Positions 1 to 8,225 are shown, counted from the stretch's first letter. The stretch is DNA of 64,000 nucleotides from Bordetella ansorpii (GCF_900078705.1 NZ_FKIF01000009.1:326507-390506), one strand, 5' to 3'. Notes: a model not told the origin generated them from the letters alone. Numbers and translations: made by a program.

Positions 1-39
1 GGGCCTCGTGGCCGCAACTTCATCCGGGCCCTGGCCTAA
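1..39 (+). CDS. C-terminal end of an upstream gene (partial)
   Basis: The first 39 bases read as an open frame ending in GRNFIRALA and a TAA stop. Too little is present to name the protein. Because the next gene is phnX, a phosphonate-catabolism gene (aminoethylphosphonate transaminase or an associated oxidoreductase) is a reasonable contextual guess, but nothing in the 12 visible residues proves it. Confidence 0.4.
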   Translation, partial: GPRGRNFIRALA

Positions 40-118
40 CGCAAGGCCATGCTCGCCGCCTGCCTGCTTCCCTTGATCCCTATCCCCCAACTGCCCACGC
101 CCTCCACAGGAACGCATC

Positions 119-1009
119 ATGTCATCGACCCTCGCCATCGCCTCTGCCTCCGCCGACAGCGCACGGCGCCTTGGCGGCTCTCTCTCGCCCTTGCAGGCCG
201 TCATCTTCGACTGGGCCGGCACGCTGGTTGACTTCGGCTCGCTGGCCCCCACGCAGATCTTCGTCGAGGCGTTCGCCTCGTTCGGCATCCGGGTCACGCT
301 CGCCCAGGCCCGGGGCCCGATGGGGCTGTCGAAATGGCAGCACATCCATCGGCTGCTGCAGGACCCCGGCATCCGCCAGCAATGGCTCGCCACCTTCGGC
401 CAGGCGCCCGCGGACGCCGACGTCGACGCCATCTACGCCCGCTTCATGCCCATGCAGATCGCCAAGGTGGGCGAGTACTCCGCGCCGATCGACGGCGCCG
501 TGGCCACCCTGCAATGGCTCAGGGAACAGGGCATGAAGATCGGCTCATGCTCGGGATATCCCCGCGCCGTGCTGGACCGACTGCTGCCCCAGGCGCTGGC
601 CGCCGGCATCGCGCCGGATCACGTCGTCGCCGGCGACGAGTTTCCGGCCGGCGCACGCCCCGGCCCCTTCATGGCCCTGGCCAACGTACTGGCCCTGGGC
701 ATCACGGACGTGGGCGCCTGCGTGAAGGTCGATGACACCAGTCCCGGCATCGAAGAAGGCCGCAACGCCGGCATGTGGAGCATCGGCCTGAGCCTGTCGG
801 GCAACGAGGTCGGTTACTCGCCGCGGGAGCACGCCCAGGCGCCCGCCGCGGAGATCGCGGCCCGGGTGGCCCGCGCCGAGGAAAAGCTCGTCCAGGCCGG
901 CGCCCACTATGTCATTCCCAGCGTGGCGCACTTGCCGAACGTGCTGCACGAAATCGCCGGCATGGCCCGGATCGGCGTGCGTCCCGACTCCGCCTCCTTG
1001 CTTTCCTGA
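119..1009 (+). CDS. phnX: Phosphonoacetaldehyde hydrolase (phosphonatase)
   Basis: HAD-superfamily enzyme that cleaves the C-P bond of phosphonoacetaldehyde to acetaldehyde and phosphate, the last step of 2-aminoethylphosphonate breakdown in the cytosol. The HAD nucleophile motif DWAGT sits near residue 31, followed by the LVDFGS stretch typical of PhnX. GLSKWQH carries the lysine expected to form the Schiff base. SCSGYP is HAD motif 2, and KVDDTSPGIEEGRNAGMW is the C-terminal acidic motif. The 296 residues include about 25 extra N-terminal residues compared with the usual length near 270, so a later start is possible, but no better in-frame ATG precedes the DWAGT strand. It lies 50 bases before a secreted phosphodiesterase gene and close to a phospholipase C gene, which suggests phosphorus acquisition. 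Confidence 0.9.
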   Translation: MSSTLAIASASADSARRLGGSLSPLQAVIFDWAGTLVDFGSLAPTQIFVEAFASFGIRVTLAQARGPMGLSKWQHIHRLLQDPGIRQQWLATFGQAPADADVDAIYARFMPMQIAKVGEYSAPIDGAVATLQWLREQGMKIGSCSGYPRAVLDRLLPQALAAGIAPDHVVAGDEFPAGARPGPFMALANVLALGITDVGACVKVDDTSPGIEEGRNAGMWSIGLSLSGNEVGYSPREHAQAPAAEIAARVARAEEKLVQAGAHYVIPSVAHLPNVLHEIAGMARIGVRPDSASLLS

Positions 1010-1059
1010 ACCGTTTCCCCGCCCCCCGCTACCCAGCCCCTACCCAAAAGGCGAATCCC

Positions 1060-3270
1060 ATGTCGTACGAAGCACCGGCTGCCGTCAGCCAACCGTCTGC
1101 TTGTCCCGCGGCGCGCTCCACGCCCCGCGCCATGCGCCGTCTGGGCGCGTTGCGCCTGTGGACCCTGTCCGCCGCCGCCTGCGTGGCCCTGGCCGCCTGC
1201 GGCGGCGATCACGAAGACTCCGGCGCCGCGGCGCCGCCACCCGTGGCCGGCGATCCCGGCGGGTCCAGCGGCGCGCCCCCCGTGCCGCGCACGCTCCTGG
1301 TCAGCCTGGACGGCGCCACCTACGCCGCCGTCCAGCAAGGCATCGCCGCCGGCACCTTGCCCAACCTGGCGAAGCTGCAGGTCCGCCTGGCCTATGCCGG
1401 CGGCGTGGCCGGCAGCGCCAGCCAGCAGCCCACGCTGGACACGCCGGGATGGGCCACGATCCTGACGGGAACGTGGGGCAATCGCCACCGCGTGATCTCG
1501 TCGGCGCCCGACCAGGCGCTGCGCAGCCCCACGCTGTTCCAGGCCGCCAGAGAGCACAGCGTCGGCCTGGCGGGCGCGGCCGTGGCCTCGCAGGGCCTGG
1601 CCAGGCTGCTGGCCACGGACCGCGAGACAGGCAACCTGGACGCCCTGACCGATTGCGGCGTCAGCGCCCCGGCCACCGACTGCGTGACGGACGAGGCGGC
1701 TCGCATGATCGACGCCGCCTACACGACCGTGCTGGCGCAGTACCACTCGGCCAGCGACGCCGTGCTGAATTATGGCCAGAACTCCGCGCAGTATGCGGGC
1801 ACCCTGGTCACGCTGGACAAGGCCATCGGACGCCTCGTCGACGCCGCCGCGCAGCGCAAGAACGAAGACTGGCTGATCGCCGTGACCGGCAACCACGGCT
1901 TCAGCGCCAACAGCCAGGACGACGGGCTGCCCCTGGTGCCGGAGTCGGCCACGTTCATCGCCATGAACAGGCCGGCCAACACGGCGGAGCTGGGCGTCGG
2001 CGCGGAGGTGCCGCAGCAGCTCGACGCGCTCTACGACTACGCCAGCCTGGCCGATCTGGCCCCCACGCTGATGCGCCACCTGGGACTGCTGCCCGCCACG
2101 GCGCAATACCTGATGGACGGCGGCGCGCTGGTCGGGCAGCAGGCCGTGTCCAAGCTGAGCACACGCATCGTGGACGACGGTTCGGCGGATGTCAGCGTGA
2201 TACTGGATTGGAATGCGCCACCGGAAGGCACCCTGTCCGTGCTGCGCAATGGCGAAGCCATCGCCACGCAACTGCCCGCGGGCACCGCCACGTTCACCGA
2301 CAACCAGCTCGGCCAGTTCTTTTCGGCCAAGACCCGCGAAGCCTTGAACTACACGGTGGAAGTGAGTGGCGCGGCAGGCACGGCGGCACGCGCGACGATG
2401 ACGACTCCCGTCAGCTATGTGCCGCCCGTCCCGCTGGCCGAGACGCTGCGCGATGGGTTGGTGTCCTACTACCCCTTCAGCGCCAACCTGCCCCCGGTCG
2501 ACGCCACGGGCCACAGCACGATGGCTCCCTACTCCGCAGACCTGCCGCCGGCCGCCGGCCTGGTCGTGGCCGGCCCGTTCCCCGGCACGAACGGGCTGCT
2601 GGTCGACACCAACTACGCGACGGCCGAAGGCCTGGAAGGCTACAAGCTGACGCCCGCCCAGGGATTCGACGTCTCGCAAGGCACCACGCCGCAGTTCACC
2701 ATCGGCCTGTGGTTCAAGACGCCGACCTGCATCGCCCGCAACAACGTCACCATCATCTCCAACAAGAGCTACGTCAGCGGCGGCAATGCCGGCGTCGCCA
2801 TCGGCCTGTTCTCCAGTTCGGGCAACCAGTGCGGGATCGCCTTCAACATCGGCTCGGGTGGCGGCGTGCGCGCCGACGGGCCGCTCTATACGCAGATCAC
2901 GGTCGACCGCTGGGTATACCTGGCGTTCTCCGTCGATGGCGTGGCGCGCACCATGAACATGACCGTCTTCGATCCCGTGACGGGCGTGACCAATCGCGCC
3001 GCCGTCGGCAAGTCGACCGGCAGTGTCGACCTGTCCCGGCTGTCGCCCTATCCGCAATGGGGCCTGGGCAGCGATGGCACGGGCACGTTCCTGATGAACA
3101 AGTGCAACGGCTCGGTGACGCCCCCGTACTACGCCGGCAAATGCACCGTCGCGCCGACCTTCCAGCAGATGTTCGGCGACCTGGCCATGTGGAACCGCGT
3201 GCTGACGGATGCCGAACTGCAATCCATCTTCCTGTCGAACAAGCCGCTGTCCACGCTGGACATCCAATGA
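1060..3270 (+). CDS. Type I phosphodiesterase/nucleotide pyrophosphatase-like lipoprotein with C-terminal LamG-like domain
   Basis: About 736 residues. The start at 1060 is preceded by AAAGG nine bases upstream; the inner ATG at 1132 has no ribosome site. A hydrophobic segment ends in the lipobox ALAAC (Cys near residue 47), so this is probably an envelope lipoprotein. Residues about 80-390 resemble the alkaline-phosphatase-like type I phosphodiesterase fold: LLVSLDGATY gives the first metal-binding Asp, LDTPGWATILTG the Thr nucleophile region, and NHGFS a later metal His. The last 250 residues, with FTIGLWFKT and a closing DLAMWNRVLTDAE stretch, look like a concanavalin/LamG jelly roll. It probably releases phosphate or nucleotides outside the cytoplasmic membrane. 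The substrate is unknown. The stop codon overlaps an upstream ATG of the next small gene. Confidence 0.75.
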   Translation: MSYEAPAAVSQPSACPAARSTPRAMRRLGALRLWTLSAAACVALAACGGDHEDSGAAAPPPVAGDPGGSSGAPPVPRTLLVSLDGATYAAVQQGIAAGTLPNLAKLQVRLAYAGGVAGSASQQPTLDTPGWATILTGTWGNRHRVISSAPDQALRSPTLFQAAREHSVGLAGAAVASQGLARLLATDRETGNLDALTDCGVSAPATDCVTDEAARMIDAAYTTVLAQYHSASDAVLNYGQNSAQYAGTLVTLDKAIGRLVDAAAQRKNEDWLIAVTGNHGFSANSQDDGLPLVPESATFIAMNRPANTAELGVGAEVPQQLDALYDYASLADLAPTLMRHLGLLPATAQYLMDGGALVGQQAVSKLSTRIVDDGSADVSVILDWNAPPEGTLSVLRNGEAIATQLPAGTATFTDNQLGQFFSAKTREALNYTVEVSGAAGTAARATMTTPVSYVPPVPLAETLRDGLVSYYPFSANLPPVDATGHSTMAPYSADLPPAAGLVVAGPFPGTNGLLVDTNYATAEGLEGYKLTPAQGFDVSQGTTPQFTIGLWFKTPTCIARNNVTIISNKSYVSGGNAGVAIGLFSSSGNQCGIAFNIGSGGGVRADGPLYTQITVDRWVYLAFSVDGVARTMNMTVFDPVTGVTNRAAVGKSTGSVDLSRLSPYPQWGLGSDGTGTFLMNKCNGSVTPPYYAGKCTVAPTFQQMFGDLAMWNRVLTDAELQSIFLSNKPLSTLDIQ

Positions 3271-3284
3271 AAGGACGCCGCGCC

Positions 3285-3533
3285 ATGCCCATCGAATTCG
3301 CAATGCCATTCCGAAGCCTGCGCGCGCTGGCCGCAGCGTGCGCGGCCAGCCTGCTGGTCGCGGGCTGCGGCGGCGGGGACGAGGACTCCGCCGATACGGC
3401 CCAGGCACGGGACGGCAGCGCGCAAGCGCAGACGCCGATCGTCGCCCCGCCCACGCAGGGCTGCGACGTCGCGCAAGGGGGCGAAGCCGTCCGCCCCCCG
3501 GTCCTGAACACGCAGCTCGACTGCGCCCCCTGA
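3285..3533 (+). CDS. Small putative lipoprotein
   Basis: 82 residues with an N-terminal hydrophobic stretch and lipobox LLVAGC followed by GGGDED, so a lipid-anchored protein. The remainder is low-complexity and ends in an NTQLDCAP tail with two further cysteines. The start at 3285 has AAGGA nine bases upstream. An alternative ATG at 3267 overlaps the stop of the preceding gene (ATGA) and would add six residues. It sits between the phosphodiesterase lipoprotein and the phospholipase C gene, most likely in one operon. No function is recognisable. Confidence 0.6.
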   Translation: MPIEFAMPFRSLRALAAACAASLLVAGCGGGDEDSADTAQARDGSAQAQTPIVAPPTQGCDVAQGGEAVRPPVLNTQLDCAP

Positions 3534-3549
3534 TCCCGAGGCAGACACC

Positions 3550-5694
3550 ATGACGACTCTGAATCGCCGCAATTTCCTGCGCGCCGCCGCGGCCAGCGCG
3601 GGACTGGGCGCGTTTCCGCCCTCGATCCGGCGCGCGCTGGCCATCCCCGCCAACAACGCGACCGGCACCATCAACGACGTCGAGCACGTCATCATCCTGA
3701 TGCAGGAGAACCGCTCCTTCGACCACTACTACGGCACGATGCCCGGCGTGCGCGGCTTCAGCGACCGCATCACCATTCCCATGGCTTCCGGCCAATCGGT
3801 ATGGATCCAGCAGGGACCGTCCGGCGCCGTGCAGCCGTATTACCTGGACGCCACCAAAGGCAACGCCCTGCGCGTGGGCGGGGCCCACAACTGGGGCGAC
3901 CAGCAGGCCGCCTGGGACGGCGGCCGGATGGCGGCCTGGCCCCGGGCCAAGAGCACGCGGGTCGCCATGGGCCACCTGCGGCAATCCGACATGGAATTCC
4001 ACTGGTCGCTGGCCAATGCGTTCACGGTGTGCGATGCCTATCACACGGCCATCAACACGGGCACCTTCACCAACCGCATGTTCCTGTGGAGCGGCACGAA
4101 CGGCGCCAACGTCAGCGGACATGCCTGCGTGACCAACGCCAACTGGGGTGGCCTGGGGCCCTCCGCGGACGGACTGGACTGGACGACCTATCCCGAACGG
4201 CTGCAGGCCGCCGGCGTCAGCTGGAAGGTCTACAACACCCCGGGCAACAACAGCAACAACAACCAGTTGGTGGCGTTCGCGGCCTATCGCGCCGTCAATG
4301 AGCAACTGGCGGCGCAAGGGTCTCCATCCGCGCCGTACACGGCGGCGATGGAAGCCCAATCGCCGCTGTACAAGGGCTTCGGCAACACCATGCCGGACGG
4401 CGGTTTCCTGCAGGCCATCGCCGACGACATCGCGCGCGGTGCGCTGCCGCAGGTCAGCTGGATCGTGGCGCCGGGCGCCTACAGCGAGCATCCCAGCATG
4501 TCCGTGCCCGGCCAGGGCGCCTGGTACGTACAGACGCTGCTGGACATGCTGACGGCGAATCCCGAGGTATGGAGCAAGACCGTGCTCATCCTGAATTACG
4601 ACGAGAACGACTGCTTCTTCGACCACGTGCCGCCGCCCGCGCCGCCCTGGCGCGAGGCCGACGGCACGCAGTGGGGCAAATCGACCGTCGACATCGAGAA
4701 CGAGTACTACACCATGCCGGCCCCGCCCGGGGACACGAGCCAAGTCACGCCCGACGGACGCCCGTTCGGCGCCGGCCCGCGCCTGCCCACGCTGATCATC
4801 TCTCCCTGGAGCGTAGGCGGCTGGGTCAACTCGCAGGCCTTCGACCATACCTCGACCCTGCGCTTCCTGGAGCAACGCTTCGGCGTGCAGGAGCCCAACA
4901 TCAGCCCATGGCGGCGCACGGTGTTCGGGGACATGCTGTCCTGCTTCAACTTCAAGACGCCCAACGCGGACCTGCCCACGCTGCGCCCCGCGCCGACCCG
5001 TGCCGAAGCGGACGCCACGCTGGCCCAGCAAGTGGCCTCCGGCAGCGTTCCCGTGCCGGACGTCGGCTCCGTGCCGCTGCCCACCCAGCAGCGGCTGGCC
5101 CGCCCTTCGCGGGCGCTGCCGTATCGCCTGCACACCAGCGCCAACGTGGACCTGCCCAACGGCAAGGTCTGGCTGACCTTCAGCAACACCGGCACCCAGG
5201 GCGCGGTGTTCCACGTCTATGACGAACTGAACCTGTCGCGCTATCCGCGCCGCTACACCGTCGAAGCCGGAAAAACGATCTCGGACGACTGGAACGCGGT
5301 GACGGACAACCAAGGCGCCTACAGCCTGTGGGTGCTCGGTCCCAATGGCTACCACAGGCAGTTCCAGGGCGACCTGCGCGGCCTGGCCAGCGGTCCGAAT
5401 CCGGAAATCCGTGTCTGCTATGCGCCCGAGGACGGCGCGGTGTACCTGACCATCATGAACATGGGCGATGCCCCCGCACAGATCACCGTCCGCGCCAACG
5501 CGTACCGGCAGGATGGACCGTGGACCTACACGGTCGATCCCGGCATGCAGGTGGAACCCAGTTGGTCGCTGGCGGACACCGACCACTGGTACGACTTCAC
5601 CGTGACCATGGACGGCGGCTTCGAGCGGCGTTTCGCCGGCCGGCTGGAGACCGGCCAGGACGGCGTCAGCGATCCGGAGATGGGGGTGGCCTGA
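3550..5694 (+). CDS. plcN: Phosphocholine-specific phospholipase C (Tat-exported)
   Basis: 714 residues, matching the usual length of the PlcN/PlcH family. The N-terminus has the twin-arginine motif NRRNFLRAAAASAG, so it is predicted to be exported folded. The phosphoesterase domain begins with VEHVIILMQENRSFDHYYGTM, the hallmark metal-binding Glu-Asn...Asp-His segment. Further on are SYDEND-like NYDENDCFFDHVPPP and FDHTSTLRFLEQRFG. The C-terminal 200 residues hold two beta-sandwich repeats of the DUF756 type (around FSNTGTQGAVFHVYD and IMNMGDAPAQITV). The enzyme hydrolyses phosphatidylcholine or sphingomyelin outside the cytoplasm. Such genes are usually phosphate-starvation regulated, but no clear Pho box was found. 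It lies 16 bases after the small lipoprotein gene. Confidence 0.9.
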   Translation: MTTLNRRNFLRAAAASAGLGAFPPSIRRALAIPANNATGTINDVEHVIILMQENRSFDHYYGTMPGVRGFSDRITIPMASGQSVWIQQGPSGAVQPYYLDATKGNALRVGGAHNWGDQQAAWDGGRMAAWPRAKSTRVAMGHLRQSDMEFHWSLANAFTVCDAYHTAINTGTFTNRMFLWSGTNGANVSGHACVTNANWGGLGPSADGLDWTTYPERLQAAGVSWKVYNTPGNNSNNNQLVAFAAYRAVNEQLAAQGSPSAPYTAAMEAQSPLYKGFGNTMPDGGFLQAIADDIARGALPQVSWIVAPGAYSEHPSMSVPGQGAWYVQTLLDMLTANPEVWSKTVLILNYDENDCFFDHVPPPAPPWREADGTQWGKSTVDIENEYYTMPAPPGDTSQVTPDGRPFGAGPRLPTLIISPWSVGGWVNSQAFDHTSTLRFLEQRFGVQEPNISPWRRTVFGDMLSCFNFKTPNADLPTLRPAPTRAEADATLAQQVASGSVPVPDVGSVPLPTQQRLARPSRALPYRLHTSANVDLPNGKVWLTFSNTGTQGAVFHVYDELNLSRYPRRYTVEAGKTISDDWNAVTDNQGAYSLWVLGPNGYHRQFQGDLRGLASGPNPEIRVCYAPEDGAVYLTIMNMGDAPAQITVRANAYRQDGPWTYTVDPGMQVEPSWSLADTDHWYDFTVTMDGGFERRFAGRLETGQDGVSDPEMGVA

Positions 5695-5996
5695 CCGGGG
5701 AGGACGGCCCCAAGGGCGCGCCAGGCGGGCCTGGGCACACGCCGTCCTTCCCCCCCGTCGGGTGGCCGTGCCGCCGGCTCGCGTGGCGGGCACCGCAAGG
5801 AATTCGTTGCGGCTTGCCCGCCTTGCACCGGGAATATTTTTTCTGGTATAATCGCGGTCTTCGCTTTTACGGAAGCGGAAGTCCGGACGAAAGCCAACGA
5901 CCACGGCGGCAGGTGGAAACACCCGGGGTAGCAATACCCAGCCAGGCAATCGTTCCAGGTCAGATCTTCGGGTTTGGCAAGGAAAAACGGATACCC
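5695..5996 (+). other. Non-coding stretch between plcN and tRNA-Ser
   Basis: About 300 bases without a credible gene. Positions 5701-5748 can form a stem with 8-bp outer arms (AGGACGGC / GCCGTCCT), a possible weak end for the plcN transcript although no T-run follows. The promoter of the tRNA gene lies at 5823-5852, leaving a leader of roughly 135 bases before the tRNA. That leader holds no obvious ORF. Confidence 0.5.
5823..5852 (+). promoter_or_regulatory. Sigma-70 promoter for tRNA-Ser
   Basis: TTGCAC (5823-5828) and a perfect TATAAT (5847-5852) separated by 18 bases. It is the best -35/-10 pair in the stretch and points at the tRNA gene 144 bases downstream. Confidence 0.75.
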
Positions 5997-6087
<91 letters not shown>

Positions 6088-6096
6088 AGCATTCCT

Positions 6097-6123
6097 AAGC
6101 CCCTGATTCTTCGGGGGCTTTTT
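6097..6123 (+). terminator. Rho-independent terminator of tRNA-Ser
   Basis: AAGCCCC (6097-6103) pairs with GGGGCTT (6114-6120) and runs into a short T tract, ten bases after the tRNA CCA end. Confidence 0.8.
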
Positions 6124-6145
6124 CATTAGCGCCCTCTCCTTTGGG

Positions 6146-6174
6146 TCACTCAGTGGGGTACCTCTTCCTCTGGA
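6146..6174 (+). repeat. Left imperfect direct repeat flanking the ars island
   Basis: TCACTCA followed by GGTACCTCTT and TGGA, with a 4-base insertion (GTGG) relative to the copy at 9446-9466. It lies just before the integrase stub; the matching copy lies just after the last island gene. Confidence 0.5.
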
Positions 6175-6332
6175 AGATGGTCCCATGAAGCTTTCCACTC
6201 GCATTGCTCAGTCGCGGCATGGCGTTTACTACTATCGCCACCAGTTCACCGAGGCTGGCAAGCGCCGCGAAAAACGGTTCTCGCTAAACACCAAGAACCC
6301 TGTCACTGCAAAGAAAAGTCACTTACAACATG

Positions 6333-6361
6333 TTGCGCAAGCGCAGTTGCCTCACTATAAT
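6333..6361 (+). promoter_or_regulatory. Promoter of the ars operon
   Basis: TTGCGC (6333-6338) and a perfect TATAAT (6356-6361) with 17-base spacing, 36 bases before the arsR start codon. It overlaps the end of the integrase remnant. Confidence 0.7.
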
Positions 6362-6386
6362 TCAATTATTCCTGAATCATTGAATT
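6359..6386 (+). promoter_or_regulatory. Candidate ArsR operator (inverted repeat)
   Basis: AATTCAAT (6359-6366) and ATTGAATT (6379-6386) are perfect 8-base inverted arms 12 bases apart. They start inside the -10 element and end 10 bases before arsR. Position and symmetry fit autorepression by the ArsR encoded next; binding is inferred. Confidence 0.6.
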
Positions 6387-6396
6387 AACATCCTCG

Positions 6397-6726
6397 ATGA
6401 TCGAAGACGAAGCTGTCACCGCGCTTGCCGCGCTGGCTCATCCCCAGCGCCTACGAGTCTTTCGCTCGCTCGTCGTTGCAGGCTACGAAGGCTTGACACC
6501 CAGTGTCATGGCTGATCGGTTGGGGGTAGCACGCAATGCCTTGTCCTTCCATTTAAAAGAACTCGCGCACGCGGGCTTGGTGACGATCGAGCAACAAGGC
6601 CGCAACCTGATCTACCGCGCGAATTTCGATCGAATGAACGGCCTGATGGGCTACCTAACTGAACACTGCTGCCAAGGCGAGACGTGCGAAGTCAGCAGTC
6701 CCGCGGTCGTTTGCCGAACCTGCTAA
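6397..6726 (+). CDS. arsR: ArsR-family arsenic-responsive repressor
   Basis: 109 residues, winged helix-turn-helix of the ArsR/SmtB type (HPQRLRVFRSLV, then the recognition region ALSFHLKELAHAGLV). Cysteines lie in the C-terminal tail (HCCQGETC and VVCRTC), the layout of ArsR proteins that bind As(III) outside the DNA-binding helix. It probably represses its own operon through the dyad just upstream. First gene of the ars operon; the next frame starts 13 bases later. The codon and base composition is visibly less GC-rich than the chromosomal neighbours, consistent with transfer. Confidence 0.88.
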   Translation: MIEDEAVTALAALAHPQRLRVFRSLVVAGYEGLTPSVMADRLGVARNALSFHLKELAHAGLVTIEQQGRNLIYRANFDRMNGLMGYLTEHCCQGETCEVSSPAVVCRTC

Positions 6727-6739
6727 TTCGGAGCTCGCG

Positions 6740-7179
6740 ATGCAGCGCTTCCATATCCACCTTCACGTAGCTGACCTTGACCGCAGCATCGCTTTTTACT
6801 CGCGCCTTTTCGCCACACAGCCCACCCGCATCGAAGCGGACTACGCAAAGTGGATGCTGGAAGGCCCTCAAGTGAACGTCGCCATTTCAACCCGTGATAG
6901 CCAGTTAGGCGTCGATCACTTCGGCATCCCGGCAGACGACGATGCGGAGCTAGCGGTTCTCAAGGCCCAGGCTCGGGCCGCTCATGCTGACATCCTTGAT
7001 AAGGGGCAAACCACCTGTTGCTACGTCCGCAGCAATAAGCATTGGGTCACCGACCCACAAGTATTGCGTGGGAGTACTTCCATACGCTAGGCAATATCCC
7101 AGTCTTCAACGAGGCTCCAAACATAGCCAGCCCCTCTTGCTGCGCACCACAGAGCCAACCCAAAAAAACTTGCTGCTGA
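6740..7179 (+). pseudogene. arsI: Frameshifted arsI/cadI-type glyoxalase (C-As lyase)
   Basis: The frame starting at 6740 encodes a vicinal-oxygen-chelate protein of the ArsI/CadI family: HIHLHVADL with the first metal His, VDHFGI with the second, and TTCCYVRSNKHWVTDPQ with the vicinal cysteines. Straight after DPQ the frame breaks: at about 7061 one base is missing (CAA-GT-ATT where a Gly codon is expected). Reading the next frame restores IAWEYFHTLGNIPVF and a Cys-rich tail ending in KKTCC at the TGA 7177-7179. The break removes the Glu of WEYF, the third iron ligand of ArsI, so the encoded protein should be inactive. The unshifted frame stops at 7090. A sequencing error could mimic this. 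Confidence 0.75.
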
Positions 7180-7186
7180 GGCCGCG

Positions 7187-7681
7187 ATGTCCCAACAAAT
7201 CTACAACGTTCTCTTCATTTGCACCGGCAACTCTGCCCGTTCCATCCTGGCCGAGGGCCTCCTTAATGGACTAGGAACAGGAAAGTTCCGCGCCTATTCG
7301 GCGGGTAGCATGCCAAAAGGGGAGGTGCATCCATTAGCACTGGCAACCCTGGAACGCTTGCGCCTTCCCGCTGATGGCTACCGCAGCAAGAGCTGGGATG
7401 AATTCGTGCAACCCGATGCCCCCCAGTTCGATTTCATCTTCACCGTATGCGACAACGCCGCGGGTGAGGTCTGCCCCGTTTGGCCTGGCAAGCCTATGTC
7501 GGCGCACTGGGGAGTTCCTGATCCTGCTGCGGTCCAAGGTAGCGATGAAATCCAACGCAAGGCCTTTCACGACACTGCGGTAACGCTCAAACGCCGCATC
7601 GAGCTTTTCCTTTCCTTGCCGCTAGCCCGCCTGGATGCCATGTCCCTGCAGCACGAATTGCGCGGCATCGGCAAGGCGTGA
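7187..7681 (+). CDS. arsC: Arsenate reductase, low-molecular-weight phosphatase type
   Basis: 164 residues. The phosphatase loop CTGNSARS near residue 13 is the catalytic Cys-x5-Arg. TVCDNAAGEVCPVWPG holds the redox cysteines used for thioredoxin-type recycling, and HWGVPDPA is the family's later motif. It reduces As(V) to As(III) in the cytosol. Starts 7 bases after the arsI remnant and is intact. The gene that should follow, the arsenite exporter acr3, is reduced to a fragment, so the As(III) produced must leave by another route. Confidence 0.88.
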   Translation: MSQQIYNVLFICTGNSARSILAEGLLNGLGTGKFRAYSAGSMPKGEVHPLALATLERLRLPADGYRSKSWDEFVQPDAPQFDFIFTVCDNAAGEVCPVWPGKPMSAHWGVPDPAAVQGSDEIQRKAFHDTAVTLKRRIELFLSLPLARLDAMSLQHELRGIGKA

Positions 7682-7705
7682 CAAGAGGCAGGGGAAAAAC
7701 ACAAC

Positions 7706-7880
7706 GTGGCATGTCCGTCAGCATTGATTGGCGCTTCGAATTTCTTCGAGTTGTCCGTGGCGGCAGCGATCAGCCTATTCGGCTTCCAGTCCGGAGCAGC
7801 GCTGGCTACCGTGGCGGGCATCTTGATTGAAGTACCCGTGATGCTGCCTGTGGTACGGATCGTCAACCGCACACGAGGCT
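7706..7880 (+). pseudogene. acr3: C-terminal remnant of ACR3 arsenite efflux permease
   Basis: From a GTG at 7706 about 57 residues match the end of ACR3 transporters: [25 protein letters not shown], then the last helix [12 protein letters not shown] and NRTRGW. The family is about 350 residues long, so some 85 percent of the gene, including the conserved transport cysteine, is missing between the arsC stop and this point. At about 7880 the homology switches to ArsH in another frame. Confidence 0.75.
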
Positions 7881-8222
7881 GGTGCGGTCCGACCCACCCA
7901 GGGAAAGACCTTGGCAGTCATGGAGGTATCAGGCGGCTCGCAGTCTTTCAACGACGTGAATCAAATGCGAGTGCTGGGACGATGGATGCGCATGCTGACC
8001 ATCCCCAACCAATCGTCAGTGCCTAAGGCATTCCTGGAATTCGATGAGACTGGGCGCATGAAACCGTCTAGCTACTATGACCGCGTGGTCGATGTGATGG
8101 AGGATCTGATGAAGTTCACCCTACTCACCCGCGACATCAGCGGCTATCTGGTAGATCGCTACAGTGAACGAAAGGAAAGTGCCGAGCAGCTTTCCAAGCG
8201 CGTGAACCAACGTTCTATCTGA
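7881..8222 (+). pseudogene. arsH: C-terminal remnant of ArsH
   Basis: From about 7884 the frame reads [49 protein letters not shown] and [20 protein letters not shown], the second half of the NADPH:FMN oxidoreductase ArsH, ending RVNQRSI. The FMN-binding N-terminal half is absent. The junction with acr3 lies within GGCTGGTGCGG (7878-7888). A 103-residue product could start at TTG 7911 but would lack the flavin site. Confidence 0.75.
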
Positions 8223-8225
8223 CCC

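Larger units (their letters stand above)
6185..6388 (+). pseudogene. N-terminal remnant of a tyrosine-type site-specific integrase
   Basis: The first ~43 residues (MKLSTRIAQSRHGVYYYRHQF... KRFSLNTKNPVTAK) look like the arm-binding N-terminus of a phage/island integrase. After that the frame runs into unrelated, AT-rich sequence and stops. The core-binding and catalytic domains (Arg...His-x-x-Arg...Tyr) are absent, so it is non-functional. It begins about 100 bases after a tRNA-Ser gene, a classic integrase attachment target. The promoter of the arsR operon lies inside its 3' part, showing that the ars genes replaced the rest of the integrase gene. Confidence 0.7.
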
